Origin: Lunatibacter sp038209145 | GTDB lineage: Bacteria > Bacteroidota > Bacteroidia > Cytophagales > Cyclobacteriaceae | DNA length: 22,453 nucleotides | Direction of reading: 5' to 3' | NCBI GenBank assembly: GCA_038209145.1 | Contig: JBBQXZ010000054.1 | Span: 1-22,453 of the forward strand | In this document: piece by piece, positions 16,248 to 22,453 of the stretch | How the letters are laid out: each line of letters starts with the position of its first letter | Position numbering within the stretch: the first letter of the stretch is position 1 | The notes under the pieces: generated by a model | What the model was told of the DNA's origin: nothing | Seen by the model: the letters and a program-made list of their open reading frames with translations, nothing else | The model's database searches: none | Position numbers and translations under genes: made by a program

Positions 16248-16700
16248 ATGATCATCGATTCATTAACTAATGCAGACAAATACGCTTCCTTACATCCGCT
16301 GTTTGGAAAAGCTTTTGCCTACATCCGATCTTTGGACCTGATGCAGATAGAGCCTGGCAAACACGAAGTTTCAGGAGACGAAATAAAGGCCATTGCATTT
16401 GACAGTCCTGCCAAAACCGCCGAAGAATCCCTGGCAAAGTTTGAGTGCCACAACAAACACATTGATATCCAACTCTGCATTCAGGGATCCGAAACCATTG
16501 GTTGGAAACCTCGTGAAAGCTGTTCCCAACCCAAAGGGGACTACAACCCTGAAAAAGATGTGGCTTACTTCGGTGATTCGCCGGATATGTATTTTCAACT
16601 GCACGACCAGCAATTTGCCATCCTTTTCCCAGAAGACGTACATGCTCCCATGATCGGGGAAGGGACTATAAAAAAACTGGTTATCAAAGTTAAAATCTAA
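16248..16700 (+). CDS. YhcH/YjgK/YiaL (EbgC-like, DUF386) family protein
   Basis: A 150-residue cupin-like protein, full length for the family. Family motifs are visible: the start MIIDSLTNADKYASLHPLFG; EVSGDEIKAIAFDSPAKTAEES; ECHNKHIDIQLCIQGSETIG, with conserved His/Glu residues that bind a metal in structural homologues; then DVAYFGDSPDMYFQLHDQQFAILFPEDVHAPMIGEG. Members occur in sialate, uronate and galactoside catabolic operons and are thought to act on sugar anomers or as sugar isomerases; the exact reaction is not established. It sits 49 nt after kdgK and 104 nt before the KDPG aldolase gene, so it likely handles a sugar acid of that pathway. Confidence 0.9.
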   Translation: MIIDSLTNADKYASLHPLFGKAFAYIRSLDLMQIEPGKHEVSGDEIKAIAFDSPAKTAEESLAKFECHNKHIDIQLCIQGSETIGWKPRESCSQPKGDYNPEKDVAYFGDSPDMYFQLHDQQFAILFPEDVHAPMIGEGTIKKLVIKVKI

Positions 16701-16748
16701 GGGGGTTAAACCTCTTTATTTGGTGCCATGGCTTGCTAAATTAAAACT

Positions 16749-16780
16749 TCCATTTCATATAACAGATCCGATGAAATGGA
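16749..16780. repeat. Inverted repeat (hairpin) between the yhcH-like gene and eda
   Basis: TCCATTTCAT (16749-16758) and ATGAAATGGA (16771-16780) are perfect 10-bp arms with a 12-nt loop, 24 nt before the eda ATG. It is AT-rich and followed by TATTTTACC, so it is a poor terminator. A processing site, operator or expression-tuning hairpin inside the operon is more likely. Confidence 0.5.
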
Positions 16781-16804
16781 TATTTTACCCCATAACGAAT
16801 AATC

Positions 16805-17458
16805 ATGAAACAGGAATTATTGAAACGATTACCCGAACAGGGAATATTGCCGCTGTATTTTGACAAAGATCCAGAAGTAAGTATGAACGTATTGAAGGCC
16901 CTCTACGCCGCGGGAATCCGAATGGTGGAATACACCAACCGGGGTGCGGCAGCATTGGAGAATTTCAAAAAAATGCGTGATCTCCGTGACAGGGAAATGA
17001 AGGATCTTTACCTGGGTATAGGCACAATTAAAAATGCTGCCATGGCGGAAACCTACATAGCTTCCGGCGCGGATTATATCATCTGCCCTGGAATCATACC
17101 CGAAGTGGCAGAAGCGGTGGATAAACACAACATGCTGTGGGTACCCGGCTGCATGACCCCCTCAGAAATCATCGCCGCAGAAAATTTGGGAGCCAAGCTA
17201 ATTAAATTATTTCCCGGAGACATGTTGGGACCCAGTTTCTTGTCCTCCATAAAAGCATTGTTCCCCGACCTGTTGTTTATGCCTACCGGAGGTGTTTCCT
17301 TGGACAGAGAAAACTTGCAGGGCTGGTTTAAGGCTGGCGTTTGTGCGGTGGGAATGGGAAGTAAACTTGTCAGTAAGGAACTATTGGAAGCCAAAGACTA
17401 TGACAAAATCCAAGAATTGACAAAACAGGCCATAGATACCATCAAAGAAGTTCGTTAA
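16805..17458 (+). CDS. eda: 2-dehydro-3-deoxy-phosphogluconate (KDPG) aldolase / 4-hydroxy-2-oxoglutarate aldolase
   Basis: This 217-residue class I aldolase splits KDPG into pyruvate and glyceraldehyde-3-phosphate. The Schiff-base lysine is Lys134 in GAKLIKLFPGDMLGPSF. The general-base glutamate is Glu43 in MVEYTNRGAAAL (E. coli EVTLRT), and the phosphate-binding motif MPTGGVSLDRENLQGWF follows. The pyruvate-binding region YLGIGTIKNAAMAETYIASG and the CPGIIPEV strand are also normal. It completes the pathway begun by the KDG kinase upstream. A strong terminator follows its stop within 40 nt. Confidence 0.93.
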   Translation: MKQELLKRLPEQGILPLYFDKDPEVSMNVLKALYAAGIRMVEYTNRGAAALENFKKMRDLRDREMKDLYLGIGTIKNAAMAETYIASGADYIICPGIIPEVAEAVDKHNMLWVPGCMTPSEIIAAENLGAKLIKLFPGDMLGPSFLSSIKALFPDLLFMPTGGVSLDRENLQGWFKAGVCAVGMGSKLVSKELLEAKDYDKIQELTKQAIDTIKEVR

Positions 17459-17493
17459 CCTCATGCTCTGAGTTTTGCTTCATTCACAACCAC

Positions 17494-17519
17494 AAGGCCC
17501 CATCAAACCGGGGCCTTTT
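17494..17519 (+). terminator. Rho-independent terminator after eda
   Basis: AAGGCCCC and GGGGCCTT form a perfect 8-bp GC-rich stem with loop ATCAAACC followed by Ts, 36 nt after the eda stop. It closes the KDG operon. Confidence 0.9.
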
Positions 17520-17842
17520 AAATTTCCGTAATTGAATAATTTTTTGCGAAGCCTTTCTGACAAAAATTTTTTACCTGTATTTTTATCCCATCTCTTTTAT
17601 TTTTGAAAAACAGTCTCAAAAGTTTCCCCTTGTGAATTGTTCCCTAAACTATGGGTGCCAATAAAAATCAAAAAAAATACCCTATCGCCAATAACCTATA
17701 ATATGTATCAAGGTGAACACTGGTATGTAAAAACCTGAGTTCGAATGTTTTTTACACCTTAATTTGCAACCAAAACACCCAATCAACAAGATTTCTAAAT
17801 GGCACCTCGAACCAAACTTTCGTAAAACAACTTTCCTCAAAA

Positions 17843-17889
17843 ACTCCAGCGGAGTGGCCGATTTGATAGCCCTGGGTTTCAATCCAGGG
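17843..17889. repeat. REP-like double-hairpin element
   Basis: Two adjacent perfect hairpins are present: ACTCC-AGC-GGAGT (17843-17855) and CCCTGG-GTTTCAAT-CCAGGG (17870-17889), 14 nt apart. The pairing of an ACTCC/GGAGT hairpin with a 'CCCTGG-gtttcaa-CCAGGG' hairpin resembles dispersed intergenic REP-type elements mobilised by RAYT transposases that I recall in Bacteroidota genomes. Only one copy is in this window, so the repeat status is inferred. Confidence 0.5.
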
Positions 17890-18112
17890 TAAAAATAGAG
17901 CAAATCTCCCCGTTTTGGCCGCATGCCCCCCAATATGGCCAACCCATTCCCGCCAAAACCCCAAAACGGTTGATCTGACATCCCAGATTTAAAACTAAGA
18001 TCGATATCGGAAATAATTTAACTGGATGATTTTATTGCGAGTTTGACGAATAATCGAACTCAGATTAAAAGTAACATTGAAGATATCTTACATATCACCG
18101 GTCAGTATGCCG

Positions 18113-18138
18113 AAAAATACCCCGATCGGGGTATTTTT
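18113..18138. terminator. Perfectly palindromic, probably bidirectional terminator
   Basis: The left arm AAAAATACCCCGA is followed directly by its exact reverse complement, giving a 26-bp palindrome with T runs on both strands. It lies about 115 bp past the alditol oxidase stop and most likely ends that minus-strand operon. Confidence 0.8.
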
Positions 18139-18252
18139 TTTATGCATTTCATTCCCTACTTTCGTGAAGGTGATAACAACTTTTCTACAACAGGTTTTTA
18201 ACAACATTTCGGGGAACTATTTAAGATTATTTTTTTAACCCCGAATCTAACA

Positions 18253-19608
18253 CTAACTCATTGGAAGGAATTGTTCCAAAAACGGATTTCGGAATTTTTC
18301 TTTTGGGTCAAATTCGTGCAGCAGCCCTTTGAACGCTTCCATTTGTTCGTATTGATTTGCCAGATAAGCAGCGGATAGCGTAAAAAGTTTTCCCCAGTGA
18401 GGCCGCACCTGAAATGGTTTCAGTTCATTTTCAATTTTAGGAAGTAATTTTTGCACGTTTGGCCAATCCTGCTTCCAGGTAAAATGGATGGCTATACTAT
18501 CCCTGCCATATGCCGGACTGAGCCAAAGCCCGTCTGTGGCTATGGATCTAATTTCGGATATCAACAAATGGGGAAAGATTTCATCGCCCATTCGATACAG
18601 GGCACCAATAGCCTCCACAGCATTCGCTCTGGGAACAAAAAACTCGGACTGGAGCTCTTTCCCGCTGCTTGGAGTAAAGTCCATTTTGAAATGCGGCAAC
18701 CGTTCGTGCCAGGGTCCCGGCAGGCCCATTTGGGCGGTACAGTTCTCCGCTGAAATCTCCCTTATCGGATGTAAGTGGTCACTTGCAAGGGTGGCACCAT
18801 AATAATCCGAAGCAACCCTGGGGATTTGCATGCCCTGAATTCGGGTTTTTTGCCACAACTGATTAATTCTTCCTTTTTGCCAGTCTGTAAATAGGCTGAC
18901 ACTGTATGCACTGGAAAATATTTCGTCAAGATGATTTTGCAGGGAAACTAATGGCAAGTCTTCATAAACAAACTGGACCACATCGAACGTTGGCAGAATG
19001 GATAGGGTGAGTTTTGTTACGATTCCCAAGGCTCCCAAATTAACAATCATCCCATTAAAACGCCCTACATCCTGATTTTTGGTTGACCGTATTCGATCAC
19101 CATTTGCGGTAATCATTTCAATGCCTACTACTATGGAAGGAAGGTTTCCGTTGGTATCGCCGGATCCATGGGTACCTGTGGCACAGGCACCGGCAACGGA
19201 AATATGGGGTAAGGAGGCTAAATTATGAAGCGCAAAGCCTGATTCGTGGAGCTTAGCGGCCAATACTCCGTATTGCAAAGCTCCATTTATTGTGACAGTT
19301 TGGTCAACACGGTCTATCTCAATATTGTCTTCCAGCCTATCCAATGATATTTGCCGAAACGGGGTATCGGCAATGGAATTAAACGAATGGCGCGTTCCCA
19401 ATGCCTTCACCTTATCATGGCTTCGTACTAGCATTTGCAGCTCATCCACACTTTCTGGCTGATCCAAAGCACGGGCCTGATAGGTGAGGTTACCTGACCA
19501 GTTTGACCGGGCAGGGTGTTGCTTGGAACTTTTACAAGACATCATGGGCATAAGGTAATTCCCCGCCAAGATCAGGGTAGAAGCTTTAATAAATTGCCGT
19601 TTTTGCAT
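18253..19608 (-). CDS. Alditol oxidase (AldO-like), covalently flavinylated FAD oxidase with export signal
   Basis: The 451-residue protein is a close match to Streptomyces alditol/xylitol oxidase (AldO) along nearly its whole length; the signal-bearing first 33 residues are extra. The flavin-linking His is His74 in KALGTRHSFNSIADT. The FAD domain continues HNLASLPHISVAGACATGTH with Ser132 at the AldO Ser106 position. The substrate domain keeps AYSVSLFTDW, GPWHERLPHF, FTPSSGKELQSEF and the active-site set Glu352, Arg354, His375, Thr377 and Lys407 (AldO E320, R322, H343, T345, K375). AldO oxidises terminal hydroxyls of xylitol, sorbitol or glycerol with O2, giving aldose and H2O2. The N-terminus MQKRQFIKASTLILAG...MMSC looks like a Tat-like or lipoprotein signal without a full twin arginine, so envelope location is likely. 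The gene begins 12 nt after the glutamate dehydrogenase stop, so they share a transcript. Confidence 0.88.
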   Translation of the reverse strand: MQKRQFIKASTLILAGNYLMPMMSCKSSKQHPARSNWSGNLTYQARALDQPESVDELQMLVRSHDKVKALGTRHSFNSIADTPFRQISLDRLEDNIEIDRVDQTVTINGALQYGVLAAKLHESGFALHNLASLPHISVAGACATGTHGSGDTNGNLPSIVVGIEMITANGDRIRSTKNQDVGRFNGMIVNLGALGIVTKLTLSILPTFDVVQFVYEDLPLVSLQNHLDEIFSSAYSVSLFTDWQKGRINQLWQKTRIQGMQIPRVASDYYGATLASDHLHPIREISAENCTAQMGLPGPWHERLPHFKMDFTPSSGKELQSEFFVPRANAVEAIGALYRMGDEIFPHLLISEIRSIATDGLWLSPAYGRDSIAIHFTWKQDWPNVQKLLPKIENELKPFQVRPHWGKLFTLSAAYLANQYEQMEAFKGLLHEFDPKEKFRNPFLEQFLPMS

Positions 19609-19620
19609 GGCTATCGTAAA

Positions 19621-21051
19621 TCAGGGGAAAATACCAAGATCCAAATAACTGACGGCGATTCGCTCCAGTGCCACAGTAAACGCGGCAATCCGAAGGGTTT
19701 TAATTCCTTTTTCTTTTCTTACATTATTCATGTGGTGATAAGCTGTCACCATGGTTTCTTCCAAACCTGAGATTACCAGGTCTCTTTCACTGGCTCCCCT
19801 AATGATTAGGTCTTTTTCTTCGTTGGTAAAGGTATCCCCGGTAGCATGTTCTATACTGTTCATCAAAGCTTCATATTTTTTCATGTCATAGCGCTTCTCC
19901 AGCTTACCAAATGAAACCCTTGAGAGGTTCTTTAGCCATTCGAAATAGGAGACGGTAACCCCCCCGGCATTCAGGTACATGTCAGGAATGACCAGGACGT
20001 TCTTTTCAATCAAGATCTTAGCGGCTTCCTGCGTTACCGGACCATTAGCCGCTTCTCCAATTATTTTGGCCTGTATTCGATCTGCATTTTCCTTTGTGAT
20101 CACATTTTCTAAGGCAGCGGGAACCAATATATCGCAGGGATAGGTAAGCATTTCAGAGGAATTTTCAACAAAACTACCCTTGGAATACCCTTTAAACCCC
20201 ATACTTTCCAACTGGTATGATTTTAATGCCTCTACATCAATCCCCTCTTCATCATAAATCCCACCATTATACTCAGCAATACCAATGATGACAGCTCCTG
20301 CTTCCCGTAAATATTTGGCAGAATAATAACCCACATTACCCAATCCCTGAACAATCACTCTCTTTCCTTCAAGTCCAGTGGACAACCCCAGGATATCCAT
20401 GTCTTCTTTTACGCTGACAGCCTCACGGATACCGAAATATACCCCCATACCTGTAGCCTCAGTACGTCCATCTATTCCGTGTTGGGAAAGCGGCTTACCG
20501 GTAACACAGCCCTTGGCATTGATTACATTTGGATTAAAAGCCTCATAGGTATCGACTATCCAGGACATCTCCCGCGCACCAGTCCCATAATCCGGTGCGG
20601 GTACATCTATTGCGGGACCAATGAAGTTTTTCTTTATAAGTTCAGAGGTATACCTTCGGGTTATCCGCTCAAGCTGAGTTACGGTATATTTTTTAGGATC
20701 GATGCTGACACCTCCTTTTGCTCCACCATAAGGTATATTCACCAAAGCACATTTGTAAGTCATTAACGCGGCAAGGCCCTTGACTTCTTCCTCGTCCACA
20801 AAGCTGCTATACCTGATTCCACCCTTTACGGGCAACTTGTGATGGGAATGCTGCACCCTGTATCCTTTGAGAACCTCGTAGGTTCCGTCATCATTGCGAA
20901 GCGGAAAATGGAATTTGTATACGCTGTTACATTCTTTGATTTGGCTCAATAAACCGGGATGTATATCCATATAGGCTGCCGCCAAATCAACTACTTTACA
21001 TACATCCTTAAATAAACTATACGCTTCTTTTTCTTCAGGCATGTTGAACAT
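19621..21051 (-). CDS. Glutamate dehydrogenase (Glu/Leu/Phe/Val dehydrogenase family)
   Basis: This 476-residue enzyme interconverts glutamate and 2-oxoglutarate plus ammonia in the cytoplasm. The substrate domain shows KGGIRYSSFVDEEEVKGLA, then YKCALVNIPYGGAKGGVSID with catalytic Lys112, and PAPDYGTGAREMSWIVDTY with the proton-transfer Asp. The nucleotide domain has VIVQGLGNVGYYSAKYL and, at the end of the second strand, GIAEYNGGIYD. The acidic residue there suggests NAD+ preference, though this is not proven. The C-terminal signature NAGGVTVSYFEWLKNL is intact. The length is slightly longer than many 420-450 aa bacterial GDHs because of a C-terminal helix extension. It lies between aldo/keto reductases and the alditol oxidase in a co-directional group, so a shared redox or aldose theme is possible. 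Overlapping hairpins lie in the 79-nt gap before it. Confidence 0.92.
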   Translation of the reverse strand: MFNMPEEKEAYSLFKDVCKVVDLAAAYMDIHPGLLSQIKECNSVYKFHFPLRNDDGTYEVLKGYRVQHSHHKLPVKGGIRYSSFVDEEEVKGLAALMTYKCALVNIPYGGAKGGVSIDPKKYTVTQLERITRRYTSELIKKNFIGPAIDVPAPDYGTGAREMSWIVDTYEAFNPNVINAKGCVTGKPLSQHGIDGRTEATGMGVYFGIREAVSVKEDMDILGLSTGLEGKRVIVQGLGNVGYYSAKYLREAGAVIIGIAEYNGGIYDEEGIDVEALKSYQLESMGFKGYSKGSFVENSSEMLTYPCDILVPAALENVITKENADRIQAKIIGEAANGPVTQEAAKILIEKNVLVIPDMYLNAGGVTVSYFEWLKNLSRVSFGKLEKRYDMKKYEALMNSIEHATGDTFTNEEKDLIIRGASERDLVISGLEETMVTAYHHMNNVRKEKGIKTLRIAAFTVALERIAVSYLDLGIFP

Positions 21052-21078
21052 TTTTTATATTATAATATGTCAAAGATT

Positions 21079-21120
21079 GGTAATTGTGAAACCATCTTCC
21101 AATTACCACAGAATGGTAAT
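21079..21120 (-). promoter_or_regulatory. Overlapping alternative hairpins between aldo/keto reductase and glutamate dehydrogenase genes
   Basis: On the transcribed (minus) strand the order is ATTACC, GGTAAT(TG), (CA)ATTACC. The middle segment can pair with the left one (6 bp, loop ATTCTGT) or with the right one (8 bp, GGTAATTG/CAATTACC, 13-nt loop), but not both. The array ends 28 nt before the GDH start. It could be an attenuator-like switch, three half-sites for a DNA-binding protein, or a weak intercistronic terminator. Confidence 0.45.
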
Positions 21121-21130
21121 AAAACTATTC

Positions 21131-22090
21131 CTATACCTCTTCCCAAAGGTCAGCTTGCTTGTAGGGACTTCCCGGAATATCCGTAAAGAAACTTCCGTCA
21201 ATAAATCGGAATTTGTGACCTATCTTTTCTATTTTTTGAAGGTCACTTGCATCAAGCAGTACATCTTTGGATGCAAGGTTTTGGATAATTCTCTCGTTGG
21301 TTACCGACTTGGGAATTACCACTATGCCCCGGTGAATAGCCCAAGCGATCAGTACCTGGGCAGCTGTAGCATCATGTTTTTTTGCGATTTCATGAATTAT
21401 CGGTTCTTCCAAAAGGACGGGGTCATCGTCATTTCTTCTGCCCTTGGGCCTATCTCCAGATCCTAAAGGTGAATAAGCCGTTAGATTGACACCCTTACTT
21501 TTACAAAATTCCACCAGGCCATTTTGCGGCAAATAAGGATGTAGTTCAATTTGATTCATTTCGGGCATCTCAACTGCTGTCTTCAAAATTTCGTTGAGCT
21601 TGGCGATGTTAAAATTTGAAACGCCAATATGTCGTGCCAGACCGGACGCTTTAAGTTTTTCCATCCCTCGCCAAGTACCTGCAAGAGGAGCTTGGTCGTA
21701 GGAAAGGTAATCCTCTTCTCCTTTTGGAAACATGACCTCGCTTTTCAGAGAAACCGGCCAATGGATTAGGTAAAGATCCAGGTAATCCAATTTGAGATCA
21801 GCCAAGGTTTGCTCCAAACCGGAAGCAACTCGGTGTTCCTCATGGGCATTATTCCAAAGCTTGGAGGTTACAAAAATATCCTCTCTTCTAACCAATCCAT
21901 CAGAAAAGGCTTTTACAAGCGCCTCTCCCACTTCTCTCTCGTTTTGGTAAACTGCGGCACAGTCTATGTGTCTGTAACCGGCCTCCAATGCCCAAAGAAC
22001 TGCCTGATGTACCTCTCCAGGAGCTGATTTCCATGTCCCAAGACCCAGCATAGGCATTTTGTCCCCATTGGCAAACGTGGTGTGTTTCAT
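21131..22090 (-). CDS. Aldo/keto reductase (NADPH-dependent aldose/aldehyde reductase type)
   Basis: The 319-residue protein is a full-length AKR (beta/alpha)8 barrel. The catalytic tetrad is visible: Asp43 and Tyr48 in HIDCAAVYQNEREVGEAL, Lys77 in FVTSKLWNNAH, and His110 in LYLIHWPVS. Typical downstream motifs are GLARHIGVSNFNIAKL, NQIELHPYLPQNGLVEFCKS and the NADP(H)-binding VIPKSVTNERI. Such enzymes reduce aldoses or aldehydes to alcohols with NADPH. It ends with a SPYKQADLWEEV tail shared with the next upstream gene, a tandem paralogue whose stop is 32 nt before this start. Downstream, in the same direction, are glutamate dehydrogenase and alditol oxidase. The exact substrate cannot be deduced, but reduction of an aldose to an alditol would mirror the AldO reaction. 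Confidence 0.9.
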   Translation of the reverse strand: MKHTTFANGDKMPMLGLGTWKSAPGEVHQAVLWALEAGYRHIDCAAVYQNEREVGEALVKAFSDGLVRREDIFVTSKLWNNAHEEHRVASGLEQTLADLKLDYLDLYLIHWPVSLKSEVMFPKGEEDYLSYDQAPLAGTWRGMEKLKASGLARHIGVSNFNIAKLNEILKTAVEMPEMNQIELHPYLPQNGLVEFCKSKGVNLTAYSPLGSGDRPKGRRNDDDPVLLEEPIIHEIAKKHDATAAQVLIAWAIHRGIVVIPKSVTNERIIQNLASKDVLLDASDLQKIEKIGHKFRFIDGSFFTDIPGSPYKQADLWEEV

Positions 22091-22122
22091 AGGATTTTTT
22101 TTAGTTAATAGTTGATTTATGT

Positions 22123-22453
22123 TTATCCATTAAATTCTTCCCAGAGGTCAGTCAACCTATATGGGCTGTCAAACTTAATCCATGCGGGACCTGAGGTATA
22201 CCTGTAAGGACCTTCGAGAAAGCCTATTTGTTCCATATCTTCCTCATCCAATTTGACGAAGATGGATTCATGGTTTTCCCTTAACCTTTGTGGGTTGACA
22301 GACTTTGGAATAACCGCAGTTCCTCGCTCCATACCCCACGATAGAACGATTTGCGCGGAAGTTGCTTTGTGTTTATCTGCAATTTTTTTAATGGTTTTAC
22401 TCTCCAATAGAATGGGATTAGTGACCTCTCCCTTGTCTACCCGATAGGCTGCG
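22123..22453 (-). CDS. Aldo/keto reductase, C-terminal part (5' end beyond the window), tandem paralogue
   Basis: The visible 109 residues are the C-terminal third of an aldo/keto reductase; the reading frame continues past the right edge (AAYRVDKGEVTNPILLESKT is the first readable stretch). Matches to the neighbouring AKR are direct: IKKIADKHKATSAQIVLSWG corresponds to IHEIAKKHDATAAQVLIAWA, GTAVIPKSVNPQRLRENHES to IVVIPKSVTNERIIQNLASK, and both end in a (D)LWEE tail. The catalytic tetrad lies outside the window. It stops 32 nt before the next AKR start, so they arose by tandem duplication and are co-transcribed. Confidence 0.9.
   Translation of the reverse strand, partial: AAYRVDKGEVTNPILLESKTIKKIADKHKATSAQIVLSWGMERGTAVIPKSVNPQRLRENHESIFVKLDEEDMEQIGFLEGPYRYTSGPAWIKFDSPYRLTDLWEEFNG

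Larger units (their letters stand above)
17520..18252. other. 730-bp gene-free region between convergent units
   Basis: No gene is supported. A minus-strand reading frame at 17682-17981 has no family signature and runs through the REP-like repeat. Contents are the double hairpin at 17843-17889, a wobble-containing hairpin GAGTTTGA/TCGAACTC near 18038-18061, and the palindromic terminator at 18113-18138. Confidence 0.6.

Noticed and set aside
17843..17890. Possible tRNA (T-arm-like CCCTGG-GTTTCAAT-CCAGGG)
   Set aside because: No acceptor stem, anticodon arm or D-arm can be placed around it; the hairpin loop is also not the T-loop consensus.
17682..17981. 99-aa minus-strand ORF
   Set aside because: It runs through the REP-like double hairpin, shows no recognisable motif and lacks a credible start context.
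18038..18061. Hairpin GAGTTTGA/TCGAACTC as terminator or regulatory site
   Set aside because: It contains a wobble, has no T run and has no gene nearby whose expression it could affect; kept only as part of the gap description.

Overview
The window looks like a chromosomal segment of a Bacteroidota species, probably from the Cyclobacteriaceae or a neighbouring family. The evidence is a SusC/SusD pair, several Sec or lipoprotein signals of the Bacteroidota kind, PorT-type outer-membrane barrels, weak Shine-Dalgarno sequences, a few TAnnTTTG-like -7 elements and moderate GC content. The family-level placement is an inference from gene style. There are no rRNA, tRNA, CRISPR or intact transposase genes.

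Layout. (1) Positions 1-1102, minus strand: a TetR-type regulator followed 11 nt later by a monomeric sarcosine oxidase/N-methyltryptophan oxidase-type flavoenzyme that runs off the left edge. (2) Positions 1303-7600, plus strand: a divergent unit of SusC (TonB-dependent transporter), SusD (surface lipoprotein) and an exported nucleotide-pyrophosphatase/phosphodiesterase-type hydrolase. A perfect 20-bp palindrome (1185-1204) sits between the two units and is the obvious operator candidate. Together this looks like a small regulated system that captures, cleaves and oxidises a phosphodiester- or N-methyl-containing nutrient. (3) Positions 7747-8971, minus strand: two adjacent decayed genes, a small outer-membrane barrel and a fragment of an S9 peptidase propeller. 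Each has a homopolymer frameshift and a nonsense codon. (4) Plus strand: an AI-2E/PerM-family membrane protein, a lipoprotein sulfatase, a PorT-like barrel protein and a lipoprotein of the microcystinase C (M81) family, each apparently transcribed on its own. (5) Positions 15173-17458, plus strand: KDG kinase, a YhcH/YiaL-family protein and KDPG aldolase, the lower uronate/2-keto-3-deoxygluconate pathway. A palindrome lies upstream and a strong terminator downstream. (6) Positions 17520-18250: a gene-free gap with a REP-like double hairpin and a palindromic terminator. (7) Positions 18253-22453, minus strand: a probable operon of two tandem aldo/keto reductases (the first cut by the right edge), a glutamate dehydrogenase and a very clear alditol oxidase (AldO) homologue carrying an export signal.

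The most interesting items are the divergent TetR-oxidase/SusCD-phosphodiesterase module with its operator, the exported AldO homologue in a Bacteroidota redox operon, the two neighbouring pseudogenes, and several precise inverted repeats placed close to start codons or between operon genes.
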